From positions 1 through 6,467 of the forward strand of contig JAAZAP010000272.1 of assembly GCA_012514255.1 (NCBI GenBank): a DNA stretch of 6,467 nucleotides, in the 5' to 3' direction. The DNA comes from Bacteroidales bacterium. Its GTDB lineage: Bacteria > Bacteroidota > Bacteroidia > Bacteroidales > VadinHA17. The notes beneath the pieces were generated by a model. The model was given only the letters and a program-made list of their open reading frames with translations. It did no database searches and was not told where the DNA came from. Numbering within the stretch: position 1 is the first letter of the stretch; every line of letters starts with the position of its first letter. The translations under genes and the position numbers were made by a program. Positions 1 to 6,305 of the stretch are shown piece by piece.

Positions 1-272
1 ATGTCGGCAGGCAGTACTTTGACAATACGATGAGCAGCAACAGGGCCATTGACCCCTATTTTGTCAGCAACCTGTCAGCAGCATACGGCATTGAGATGAG
101 GAAGGCCGGCGAGCTCACATTCCGGTTTATGGTCAACAACATCTTCAACACCATCTATGAGAACAATGCCTACGGCGGCATGTGGGCCGAGGACGGGATT
201 GAGAAGACATGGGCGTATTATTTTCCGCAGGCAGGGATAAACTGGATGGCCGGCATTTCATTATCTTTCTGA
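1..272 (+). CDS. TonB-dependent outer-membrane receptor, C-terminal end (partial; probable thiamine receptor)
   Basis: Only the last 89 codons are in the window; the reading frame is open from base 3 and the true start lies upstream. The residues are typical of the last beta-strands of a Bacteroidota TonB-dependent receptor: YFDNT, then ID-YFVSNLS, then a VNNIFNT-YENNAYG turn (the common NLFN-x-x-Y motif), ending in GISLSF. A terminal Phe is the usual outer-membrane barrel signal recognised by the Bam complex. Such receptors import scarce substrates across the outer membrane using TonB-ExbBD energy. The substrate cannot be read from this fragment. The next two genes, a PnuC-type transporter and thiamine pyrophosphokinase, make thiamine the likely cargo, since the same three-gene order is known from Bacteroidota thiamine loci. 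The stop TGA is four bases before the next start, so the genes are almost certainly cotranscribed. The family call is secure; the substrate is inference. Confidence 0.85.
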   Translation, partial: VGRQYFDNTMSSNRAIDPYFVSNLSAAYGIEMRKAGELTFRFMVNNIFNTIYENNAYGGMWAEDGIEKTWAYYFPQAGINWMAGISLSF

Positions 273-276
273 CCGG

Positions 277-1104
277 ATGGTTACCGACTGGATAACTGGG
301 AACATAATTGAGATCTTCGGGGCGGTCACGGGTATAGCCTATGTGATCCTGGAGATAAAGCGCAACATCTTCCTCTGGCCATTGGGGATCATCACCTCGG
401 CCGTTTATATATACGTCTTTGGCCGGGAGGGTTTCTATGCAAACATGGGACTGCAGGGTTATTATCTTGTAATCAGCATTTACGGCTGGTACCGGTGGCA
501 GAGGCCGCCGGACATTGATTCAGGGATAGCTCGTAGAGCTTCAGGAATTGAAGAACCGGAATCCACCCACCCCCATGAGAACTCCGAAGCTCGTAGAGCT
601 TCAGGAATTGTAGAACCGGATGCCCCCCAATCCTCCCTGTCCCTGGAAATCCGGGAAGCTCGTAGAGCTTCAAGAATTGTAGAACAGGGAGACCCCCAAA
701 ACACCCACCCCCCTGAAAACAATGACGGGGTCCCGAATTACCCGGGTACCGATGTCCGCCGGATAAAAAGGATTACAGCAGCCTGGTGTGCATGTGCCGC
801 CGCTGTATCGTGGGTGGTGTTGTGGTTCATTCTTGACCGCGCCACCGATTCGCCCGTGCCGGTATGGGACGGGCTGATAGCTTCGCTCTCGGTGGTGGCC
901 ACCTGGATGCTTACCAGGAAGTACCTTGAGCAGTGGTATGTATGGATTGTTGCCAACGCCATTGCAGTGGCCGTATACACGGCTTCAGGCATGTACCCTA
1001 CTGCCGTGCTCTTTATTGTCTATTTCGCCATGGCCATCTTAGGTGTCAGGGCATGGAAAAAATCATTGGCCATCAGGCATTATACAGATCCCCGTAGGGG
1101 ATAA
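277..1104 (+). CDS. pnuT: PnuC-family vitamin transporter, probably thiamine (PnuT type), with in-frame repeat insertion
   Basis: This 275-residue inner-membrane protein belongs to the PnuC family of facilitators, which carry nicotinamide riboside, thiamine or riboflavin. Family hallmarks are the EI-G-x-x-x-G start (residues 12-19), K-NIF-WPLGI (28-38), YANMGLQGYY (54-63) with SIYGWYRW (67-74), and the C-terminal RKYLEQWYVWIVAN (214-227) and GMYPTA (238-243). I count about seven hydrophobic segments, near 8-27, 31-49, 54-74, 165-187, 198-213, 218-237 and 240-260. Residues 84-150, between segments 3 and 4, are not family sequence. They are a polar, Pro/Glu/Arg-rich stretch made by three copies of a DNA palindrome repeat (ARRASGIVEP). 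Without it the protein would be about 210 residues, normal for PnuC. The last residues (DPRRG) and the stop lie inside a fourth copy. It is placed between a TonB receptor gene and thiamine pyrophosphokinase, so thiamine rather than nicotinamide riboside is the likely substrate. The symbol follows that inference. Confidence 0.88.
   Translation: MVTDWITGNIIEIFGAVTGIAYVILEIKRNIFLWPLGIITSAVYIYVFGREGFYANMGLQGYYLVISIYGWYRWQRPPDIDSGIARRASGIEEPESTHPHENSEARRASGIVEPDAPQSSLSLEIREARRASRIVEQGDPQNTHPPENNDGVPNYPGTDVRRIKRITAAWCACAAAVSWVVLWFILDRATDSPVPVWDGLIASLSVVATWMLTRKYLEQWYVWIVANAIAVAVYTASGMYPTAVLFIVYFAMAILGVRAWKKSLAIRHYTDPRRG
527..582 (+). repeat. Palindromic repeat element, copy 1 (in frame within the transporter gene)
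   Basis: The core is AGCTC-GTA-GAGCT (528-540), a five-base-pair inverted repeat around a GTA loop. It is followed by TCAGGAATTGAAGAACCGGA (541-560) and a C-rich tail ending in TGAGAAC (563-582). The first 33 bases (528-560) match copy 2 with a single difference, A for T at 551, which turns Val into Glu in the protein. The sixth stem pair is lost here because base 527 is T rather than A. The copy is read as ARRASGIEEP and shifts no frame. It starts exactly 60 bases before copy 2. Confidence 0.85.
586..654 (+). repeat. Palindromic repeat element, copy 2 (in frame within the transporter gene)
   Basis: The stem is perfect: AAGCTC (587-592), GTA (593-595), GAGCTT (596-601). It is followed by CAGGAATTGTAGAACCGGA (602-620). 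The tail differs from the other copies: it is C-rich at 623-640 and is closed by a CCGGAT/ATCCGG inverted repeat (616-621 and 649-654), which may form a second, larger hairpin. The encoded peptide is EARRASGIVEP. The distance to copy 3 is 69 bases, again a multiple of three, so all copies are read in the same frame. Confidence 0.85.
655..720 (+). repeat. Palindromic repeat element, copy 3 (in frame within the transporter gene)
   Basis: The stem is perfect: AAGCTC (656-661), GTA (662-664), GAGCTT (665-670). It is followed by CAAGAATTGTAGAAC (671-685), one base different from copy 2, and after a CCCCC-AAA stretch by the C-rich tail ACACCCACCCCCCTGAAAAC (701-720). That tail closely matches the tail of copy 1 (563-582), so the repeat unit appears to be longer than the hairpin: stem-loop, GAATTGTAGAAC, C-rich segment, then AAC. 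It is translated as EARRASRIVEQ and NTHPPEN. Confidence 0.85.
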
Positions 1105-1159
1105 AGAATTGTAAAAGCATGTACCAACCACCCATCCCCACCCCCGCCCCCCGCAAAAC
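1088..1159 (+). repeat. Palindromic repeat element, diverged copy 4 at the transporter/kinase junction
   Basis: The stem is ATCCCC (1088-1093), the loop GTA (1094-1096), and the return arm GGGGAT (1097-1102). This is the same six-base-pair, GTA-loop geometry as copies 2 and 3, with a different but perfectly complementary stem. Next comes AAAGAATTGTAAAAGC (1103-1118), matching the GAATTGTAGAAC segment of the other copies, then a C-rich tract (about 1124-1152) ending in GCAAAAC (1153-1159), matching their tails. The copy holds the last codons and TAA stop of the transporter (1102-1104), the 14-nt spacer, and the start codon plus about 14 codons of thiamine pyrophosphokinase. Homology to copies 1-3 is my inference from shared layout and the GAATTGTA core. 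Confidence 0.65.
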
Positions 1160-1763
1160 AGTCATCCTCGCCAACGGCAAATACCCAACCCACCCGGTCC
1201 CCCTGGCCCGGCTGCAGGAGGCAGAGCTGATAGTATGCTGTGACGGCGCATCAGGGAAGCTGGTTGCCCACGGCCTTGAACCCGGGGTGATCATCGGCGA
1301 TCTCGACTCGGTGCCACCAACAATCAGGAAGAGATATAACAAGGTGATGGTGACTGATAACGACCAGGAGACCAATGACCTGACTAAGGCGGTCAACTGG
1401 TGCGTGAGCAACGGCATCAGGGAGGTGGCCATTATTGGTGCAACAGGATTACGTGAGGACCATACCCTGGGCAACATATCGCTGCTGGCTGACTACAGTC
1501 GCAGGATAGATGCAGTCATGCTCACCGACACCGGCAGCTTCAGGGTCTATGACCACAGCGCGACCATCAGCTCACACCCCGGCCAGCAGGTATCGCTCTT
1601 TAGCCTTGACCCCACGCTGAAAGTAAGCTCCACCGGACTGAAATACCCTCTCAAAGACCTGGCTCTTCACAGCTGGTGGCGGGGAACACTGAATGAAGCT
1701 GCCGGTGACCGGTTCGCACTTGATTTCAATGGCGGGAAGGTTATAGTTTTCCAACAATATTAG
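1119..1763 (+). CDS. Thiamine pyrophosphokinase
   Basis: This 214-residue cytoplasmic enzyme transfers pyrophosphate from ATP to thiamine, giving thiamine diphosphate and AMP. The family motifs appear in order: CCDGAS (40-45), GDLDS (60-64), the metal/nucleotide-binding DQETNDLTKA (82-91), and GATGLREDHTLGNI (107-120), a variant of the usual GGR-x-DH-x-x-GN. The C-terminal thiamine-binding domain includes RGTLNEAAGDRF (188-199), corresponding to the usual SNE-x-x-G region. Length is normal for bacterial and fungal-type single-function enzymes. The start at 1119 is the only ATG that keeps the N-terminal strand VILANG (15-20). The first 14 residues are Pro-rich and are encoded by the C-rich tail of a repeat element, so they are probably not conserved. 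The gene follows the transporter by 14 nt, consistent with uptake coupled to trapping by phosphorylation. Published names for this gene in Bacteroidota thiamine loci vary (thiN, tnr3), so no symbol is given. Confidence 0.93.
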   Translation: MYQPPIPTPAPRKTVILANGKYPTHPVPLARLQEAELIVCCDGASGKLVAHGLEPGVIIGDLDSVPPTIRKRYNKVMVTDNDQETNDLTKAVNWCVSNGIREVAIIGATGLREDHTLGNISLLADYSRRIDAVMLTDTGSFRVYDHSATISSHPGQQVSLFSLDPTLKVSSTGLKYPLKDLALHSWWRGTLNEAAGDRFALDFNGGKVIVFQQY

Positions 1764-1947
1764 GATCTCCTCAGGAAAGCCGGAATCGGGCAGATCTTGC
1801 CAGAATTTGCAGATGAAATTTATAATTTGGGCATTATATTCATCAGTAGCCACTCCAGGACCATATTCAGTGACCATGGTATTCACATTATCATCAAGTC
1901 AAAATATTTCTAACTTCGATTTATTATTAAATAAAAACTGATTTCCC
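1764..1947. other. 184-nt intergenic spacer before the amidase gene
   Basis: The spacer changes composition from mixed to strongly AT-rich (about 1885-1940), as expected of a promoter region for the downstream lipoprotein gene. I see no clear intrinsic terminator for the thiamine operon; only a weak GATCT/AGATC pairing (1764-1768, 1792-1796) is present. On the - strand, 1764-1898 stays open in one frame and reads like protein (for example YGPGVATDEYNAQIINF), which could be a gene remnant or chance. Confidence 0.5.
1911..1918 (+). promoter_or_regulatory. Possible Bacteroidota-type -7 box for the amidase gene
   Basis: TAACTTCG differs by one base from the Bacteroidota -7 consensus TA-x-x-TTTG and lies 30 nt before the GTG start in an AT-rich stretch. 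No good TTTG -33 box is visible about 19 bases upstream, so support is weak. Confidence 0.25.
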
Positions 1948-3546
1948 GTGAAAAAGCTCATCCCAATCCTGACAGCGCTGCTCCTGGCAACGCTCTTTGC
2001 CTGTAATCAGAAACCTGTTAAAAAGCAAGCCACTGCTGACTTCCGTTTCGAAGAATACACCATTGCCCAGCTTCAACAGGGCTATGATAATGGCGATTTC
2101 ACCGTGACCGGTGTGGTACAGGCTTATCTTGACTGCATCGAAGCCATCGATGACAGCGGTCCTATGCTCAACGCTGTCATCCAGGTCAATCCTGATGCCC
2201 TGGCCATTGCGGCGCAGCTGGACACAGAGCTGAAGGAGGGCAAAAAGAGGGGTCCCATGCACGGCGTGCCGGTGCTCCTGAAAGACAACATTGACACCCA
2301 TGACCAGATGGAGACCACCGCCGGATCACGTGCACTTAGCGGCTCGTATCCGCTGCAGGACAGCTACATCGCCATGAAGCTGCGTGAAGCCGGCGCTGTA
2401 ATCCTTGGCAAGGCCAACCTCTCGGAGTGGGCCAACTTCCGCGGTAACCTCTCATCCAGCGGATGGAGCGGCGTCGGCGGACAGACGAAGAATCCCTACG
2501 TCCTTGACCGCAATCCGTGCGGCTCCAGCTCAGGCTCGGGCGTTGCCGTCTCGGCCAACCTTACCATGATAGCCATCGGCACCGAGACCAACGGCTCGAT
2601 AGTATGCCCCTCAACCGCCAACGGCATAGTCGGCATCAAGCCTACGGTGGGCCTCCTCAGCCGCAGCGGCATAGTGCCTATCTCATTCACCCAGGACACA
2701 CCCGGTCCGATGGGCCGGACCGTGAGTGATGCGGCAACAGCATTGGGCGTAATGACGGGAATTGACCAGGCCGATAGTAAAACAACCGAATCTGCAGGCA
2801 AGGCCCTGACGGACTATACCCCATTCCTGAAGGCAGATGCTCTGAAGGGCAAACGGCTCGGGTGGTACACATCGGCAAGGGGAAGCCACTTCAAGGTGGA
2901 CACCCTCATGCAACATGCAGTGGACTTCCTGAAGAGTCAGGGTGCCGAGGTGATAGAGATAGACAATATCTACAGTCGAGAGGTTGGATCCCTCTCATTC
3001 CAGGTAATGCTCTATGAGTTCAAGGACGGATTGAACAAATACTTCGCCTCGCTGGGCGAAAACGCTCCGGTGAAAAGCGTGGAGGAGCTGATAGAGTTCA
3101 ATAAGGGGGACAGCATCGAGTTGCGGTTCTATGATCAGGATCTGGTAATTGAAGCACAGAAGAAGGGTGACCTCACCTCTAAGGAATACATGGATGCTCT
3201 TGAAAAAATGAACCGCCTCGTAAGGGAAGAGGGAATCGACAGGGTGATGAAGGAGCACAACCTTGATGCATTCATTGCCCCGACAGGCTCACCGGCCTGG
3301 AAGACCGACCTTGTCAACGGCGATTCATACACGGTCAGCAGCTCGTCACCGGCAGCCGTAGCAGGCTATCCGAACATAACCGTTCCGATGGGTTATGTTG
3401 ACGGCCTGCCGGTGGGGATCTCCTTTTTCGGCAGAGCATGGAGCGAACCGCTGCTTATTGAGATTGCATACTCCTACGAACAGGGTACCAGATATCGCAA
3501 AGCCCCGCAGTTCCTCCCGACGCTGCCTTTTGAGGCTGGTGACTGA
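1948..3546 (+). CDS. Amidase-signature family lipoprotein (peptide amidase-like)
   Basis: This is a 532-residue exported hydrolase. The GTG start gives a classic lipoprotein signal peptide: MKK, hydrophobic 4-17, lipobox LFAC with Cys19 as the lipidated residue. The amidase-signature domain covers about 35-520. The catalytic Ser-cisSer-Lys triad is visible: Lys112 in VLLKDN, cis-Ser193 in CGSSSGSG, and Ser217 in [11 protein letters not shown]. The 24-residue spacing of the two serines equals that in known family members. [10 protein letters not shown] (158-167), SQDTPGP-like FTQDTPGP (247-254) and APTGSPAW (444-451) closely resemble bacterial peptide amidase, which deamidates C-terminal amides of peptides. 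The residues after Cys19 (NQKPVKK) are not acidic, so I cannot say whether it faces the periplasm or the surface. No Shine-Dalgarno is seen; the upstream region is A/T-rich, as usual in Bacteroidota. It stands alone as a transcription unit. Family is certain; the substrate is not known. Confidence 0.93.
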   Translation: MKKLIPILTALLLATLFACNQKPVKKQATADFRFEEYTIAQLQQGYDNGDFTVTGVVQAYLDCIEAIDDSGPMLNAVIQVNPDALAIAAQLDTELKEGKKRGPMHGVPVLLKDNIDTHDQMETTAGSRALSGSYPLQDSYIAMKLREAGAVILGKANLSEWANFRGNLSSSGWSGVGGQTKNPYVLDRNPCGSSSGSGVAVSANLTMIAIGTETNGSIVCPSTANGIVGIKPTVGLLSRSGIVPISFTQDTPGPMGRTVSDAATALGVMTGIDQADSKTTESAGKALTDYTPFLKADALKGKRLGWYTSARGSHFKVDTLMQHAVDFLKSQGAEVIEIDNIYSREVGSLSFQVMLYEFKDGLNKYFASLGENAPVKSVEELIEFNKGDSIELRFYDQDLVIEAQKKGDLTSKEYMDALEKMNRLVREEGIDRVMKEHNLDAFIAPTGSPAWKTDLVNGDSYTVSSSSPAAVAGYPNITVPMGYVDGLPVGISFFGRAWSEPLLIEIAYSYEQGTRYRKAPQFLPTLPFEAGD

Positions 3547-3587
3547 GTCCGGAGCCGGGAAAGTTGTCAACAGGCAGCGGTTATGGG

Positions 3588-3625
3588 CCGGCTCGTCAGA
3601 CCGGAACCGGCTCTGACCGGCGAGC
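3588..3625. terminator. Imperfect GC-rich hairpin/direct repeat between convergent genes
   Basis: GCTCG (3591-3595) can pair with CGAGC (3621-3625), and TCAGA (3596-3600) with TCTGA (3612-3616), leaving a CCGG bulge. The same segment can be read as a direct repeat, CCGGCTCGTCAGACCGG followed by CCGGCTCTGACCGG. It lies 41 nt after the amidase stop and 9 nt after the polyphosphate kinase stop on the other strand, where a shared bidirectional terminator would be expected. Neither side has a T-run, so this is a weak call. Confidence 0.35.
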
Positions 3626-3634
3626 AATAATCGG

Positions 3635-5704
3635 TTACTGTGCTGGTTGTCCGGCAGGAAAACTGATCTCTGAGTAATACCGGTGTATCTCCGTCTGCGA
3701 CCTTAACGGGGATTCGCCGTTGGTTACTATCCCGTTTGACAGCTCTGCATCGAGGACACGCGCTTTCACATTGTCACTCCACTGGATGTTGAAGACATCA
3801 CTTATCTCCTTCTTGATAGCCGGGTCCCATATAGGGCAGGTGACCTCTATCCTGCGGTCGAGGTTACGTGGCATCATGTCAGCAGAGGTGATGTAAACCA
3901 GTTCATTGCCATCATTGCAGAATATCATGAACCGTGAGTGCTCAAGGAAACGGTCAACAATCCCGATAGCCTTAATATTTTCGCTGACGCCGGAGGCCCC
4001 GGGGGTCATTGAAAACATCCCCCTGACAATCAGCCTGACCTGCACCCCCGCAGCACCTGCCTTGTATAGCTTTGTGATTATCTCCTCATCGGTCAGGTTG
4101 TTGATCTTGATCCTGATCCAGGCTTTCTTTCCCGCCTTGGCATTTTTGATCTCGTTCTCTATGAGGCTCACCAGCTTGTTCCGGAGGCCAAACGGCGAGA
4201 CCAGCAGATGGTAGAATTTATCCTTGCGGTAGTTGGCGCTGAAGAAGTTGAAGGCTTTGAGCACCTCGTTGGTGATCTTCTTGTCTGAGGTAAGAAGCAG
4301 GTGGTCGGTGTACACCCTTGCAGTATCCTCGTTGAAGTTACCGGTGCCCACGGCTGCGTACCTCTGAACCACCTCGCCCTTGACCCTGGTTATCAGGCAG
4401 AGCTTGGAATGCACCTTCAGTCCCGGCACTCCGTAGATCACATTCACCCCTTCATCAAGCAGCTTGTTGCCCCAGAGGATATTTGCCTCCTCATCAAACC
4501 GTGCCTGCAGTTCAACCACGGTGGTCACGCTCTTGCCGTTGCGGGCAGCGTTCATCAGTGCGTTGATCACGCTTGAGTTCCTCGCAAGCCTGTAAAGGGT
4601 AATATGTATTGAGGTTACGTACGGGTCAATTGATGCCTCCCGGAGCAGATCAATGAAATGGTCAAAGGGATGATAGGGGAAATAGAACATTATATCCTTC
4701 TTCCTGATGACCGAGAGGATGCTCTGTCCGTAATGCAGAACGGGATGCCTCACCGGCGTCAGTTTCGGATAGTTGAGCCCTTCGCCCTCAATCTCAATGA
4801 ACTTCATGAAATCCTTGAAGTTGTGGTAGCGGTTGCCCGGCATGATCACATCCTCAGCCCCGAGATTCAGTTTTTTTGACAGGATCTTCAGGAACTCAGG
4901 CGGTATCTCCCTGTCATGAACGAACCTGACAGGCACACCTTTCTTTCGCTGCTGAAGGCTTTTCGATATTTTTTCTATGTAACTCTCAGAGATATCGTCA
5001 GCAATCTCCAACTCCGAGTCTCTTGTTACCTTGATGGAATAAGCTGTTATCTCGTCCAGGGGCAGGACAGAAAAGATCTCTTGCAGTCCCCATCTGATGA
5101 CGTCGTCCAGGAAGATGACATAACGGATGCCCTTCCTTTCCGGCAGGAGGATGAACCTGGGGAGAATATTGCGTGAAGGGATCTCAAGAAGGGCGTATCT
5201 CTTCTTATCTGTTTCGCTGTTGCGAAGTTGTATTGCAAAGTAAATGGCGTCATCAGTCAGGTTTGGCAGCTTGTTCTCCTTACTGATAATCAGAGGCATG
5301 AGCCTCGAACGAACCTCTTTGCGGAAGTAGTTCCTGACAAACTCCGTCTGGGTGTCATCAAGCTGATCCTCATGCACGAAGTGGATGCGGTGCTTCCTGA
5401 GTTCCTTGAGCAGCCCGGAGTAGATCTCCTCGAAGCGTTCGCTCTGCGTGAGCACTATGGACTGAACGGCTTTCAGGGTGGCTTTGGGACTGTAACCGAG
5501 TATTGTCTTTGCCTTGTTGCCGAGCACTAAAAGGCGTCTCAGTGTTGCCACCCTTACCCTGAAGTACTCGTCGAGGTTATTTGAGTAGATACCAAGGAAA
5601 TTGAATCTCTCCAGAAGGGGCACATTGCTGTTGGCAGCTTCCTGCAGCACCCTGGCATTGAAGGAGAGCCAGCTTATTTCCTTGGGAATGTATGTTTTGC
5701 TCAT
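3635..5704 (-). CDS. ppk1: Polyphosphate kinase 1
   Basis: This 689-residue enzyme reversibly transfers the terminal phosphate of ATP onto inorganic polyphosphate through a phosphohistidine intermediate. Its length equals the family norm (E. coli 688). The N-terminal domain shows EISWLSFNARVLQEA (9-23) and NLDEYFRVRV (43-52). The head domain is in the middle. The first catalytic domain has TLYRLARNS (369-377) and ELQARFDEEANI (398-409), with Arg372 and Arg402 matching the Mg-site arginines of E. coli (same 30-residue spacing). LKVHSK (429-434) carries the autophosphorylated His432, and GTGNFNEDTARVYTD (453-467) follows. The second catalytic domain has RGMFSMTPG (561-569), RFLEHSR (585-591) with His589, and DRRIE (616-620). 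The position matching a second essential E. coli histidine, 19 residues after His432, is Ala451. The start ATG overlaps the stop of the upstream SixA-type gene by one base, so translation is probably coupled. Confidence 0.96.
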   Translation of the reverse strand: MSKTYIPKEISWLSFNARVLQEAANSNVPLLERFNFLGIYSNNLDEYFRVRVATLRRLLVLGNKAKTILGYSPKATLKAVQSIVLTQSERFEEIYSGLLKELRKHRIHFVHEDQLDDTQTEFVRNYFRKEVRSRLMPLIISKENKLPNLTDDAIYFAIQLRNSETDKKRYALLEIPSRNILPRFILLPERKGIRYVIFLDDVIRWGLQEIFSVLPLDEITAYSIKVTRDSELEIADDISESYIEKISKSLQQRKKGVPVRFVHDREIPPEFLKILSKKLNLGAEDVIMPGNRYHNFKDFMKFIEIEGEGLNYPKLTPVRHPVLHYGQSILSVIRKKDIMFYFPYHPFDHFIDLLREASIDPYVTSIHITLYRLARNSSVINALMNAARNGKSVTTVVELQARFDEEANILWGNKLLDEGVNVIYGVPGLKVHSKLCLITRVKGEVVQRYAAVGTGNFNEDTARVYTDHLLLTSDKKITNEVLKAFNFFSANYRKDKFYHLLVSPFGLRNKLVSLIENEIKNAKAGKKAWIRIKINNLTDEEIITKLYKAGAAGVQVRLIVRGMFSMTPGASGVSENIKAIGIVDRFLEHSRFMIFCNDGNELVYITSADMMPRNLDRRIEVTCPIWDPAIKKEISDVFNIQWSDNVKARVLDAELSNGIVTNGESPLRSQTEIHRYYSEISFPAGQPAQ

Positions 5705-6237
5705 TATTTTTCTTTGGGCGTCAGGAAGTAGAGGGTTCGCCCGCTCTCCGGTTCAACCTCTGACCAGCTCCCTGCATCGAACTCCAGGCAATAGACACCG
5801 GTCTTGGGCAGTGACTCCGGCTCGTCAGCGGCAAAGTAAGCAGCCATCTCAGTGATAAGCGGATTATGCCCGAATAGGGTAACGGTGTGATCAGCATCCT
5901 GAAAACGCCTGACAAAAGGGAGAAACTCATTCTCGCCCAGATCAAGGTAAAGCTCAGGGGCCAGTCTTATTTCTGTTTCACTTATCCCGTATTCCCTTGA
6001 GAATATCAGTGCGGTCTCCAAAGTACGAAAAGCCGGGCTGCTTACTATGCGTCCCGGGTGCTCACCCCTGGTTTTCAGGATCTCTGCCATCAGCCTGGTG
6101 TTCACCTTACCCCTCAGTGTCAGGGATCTTTCATAGTCAGTTATCTCCGGCGAGTGATCCTCTGCCTTGCTGTGTCTCATGAAAATAAGTTTCCTTTTCC
6201 CTGCTGTGTCTGTGCTCTTCTTTGTTGCCATAATCAT
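5704..6237 (-). CDS. SixA-type histidine phosphatase superfamily protein
   Basis: This 177-residue cytoplasmic protein belongs to the histidine (RHG) phosphatase superfamily. KLIFMRHSKAE (16-26) holds the catalytic Arg21-His22 pair. SSPAFRTLETA (66-76) provides the conserved phosphate-binding Arg71, and FGHNPL (122-127) the second catalytic His124. ELYL (95-98) is also typical of SixA relatives. E. coli SixA dephosphorylates histidines in phosphotransfer proteins; whether this protein does so is unknown. Two in-frame ATGs lie close together (6237 and 6231, MIM-ATKK). No Shine-Dalgarno distinguishes them, and the shorter form (MATKK) is equally plausible. It is 48 nt after the phosphofructokinase gene and its TAA overlaps the polyphosphate kinase ATG (TAATG), so the three are probably one transcript. 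A link to polyphosphate metabolism is inferred from this position. Confidence 0.88.
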   Translation of the reverse strand: MIMATKKSTDTAGKRKLIFMRHSKAEDHSPEITDYERSLTLRGKVNTRLMAEILKTRGEHPGRIVSSPAFRTLETALIFSREYGISETEIRLAPELYLDLGENEFLPFVRRFQDADHTVTLFGHNPLITEMAAYFAADEPESLPKTGVYCLEFDAGSWSEVEPESGRTLYFLTPKEK

Positions 6238-6260
6238 TGTTTTTAGTCATTAGCGGAAGC

Positions 6261-6305
6261 GGACCTGTCACCCGGGCGCTGTCTGTCATACTCCGAAACA
6301 GGTCC
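6261..6305. other. Perfect 8-bp inverted repeat at the phosphofructokinase 3' end
   Basis: GGACCTGT (6261-6268) and ACAGGTCC (6298-6305) are exact reverse complements separated by 29 nt. The repeat spans the phosphofructokinase stop codon (6286-6288) and most of the gap before the SixA-type gene. The long loop and absence of a T-run argue against an intrinsic terminator; it could be an mRNA processing or stability hairpin, or chance. Confidence 0.35.

Noticed and set aside
527..720. CRISPR array
   Set aside because: Only three copies, unequal spacing, the repeats are in frame within a gene, and the spacers themselves are similar C-rich sequences rather than unique ones.
473..722. Two minus-strand open frames with repeated KLYEL/EALRAS peptides opposite the repeats
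   Set aside because: They are the other-strand readings of the palindromic repeats inside a well-supported transporter gene; the repetition comes from the DNA, and no family is recognisable.
277..1104. Transporter pseudogene caused by the repeat insertion
   Set aside because: The frame is open throughout, all repeat spacings are multiples of three, and the family motifs on both sides of the insert are intact.
1764..1796. Terminator of the thiamine operon from GATCT/AGATC pairing
   Set aside because: Only five base pairs, a long loop and no T-run follow it.
3906..5530. Several plus-strand open frames of 70-100 codons
   Set aside because: All lie antisense to polyphosphate kinase 1, whose motifs are complete; the plus-strand translations show no domain.
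5721..6246. Small open frames overlapping the SixA-type gene in other frames
   Set aside because: The SixA-type frame holds all catalytic motifs; the alternatives have low-complexity Ser/Pro/Cys-rich composition typical of shadow frames.
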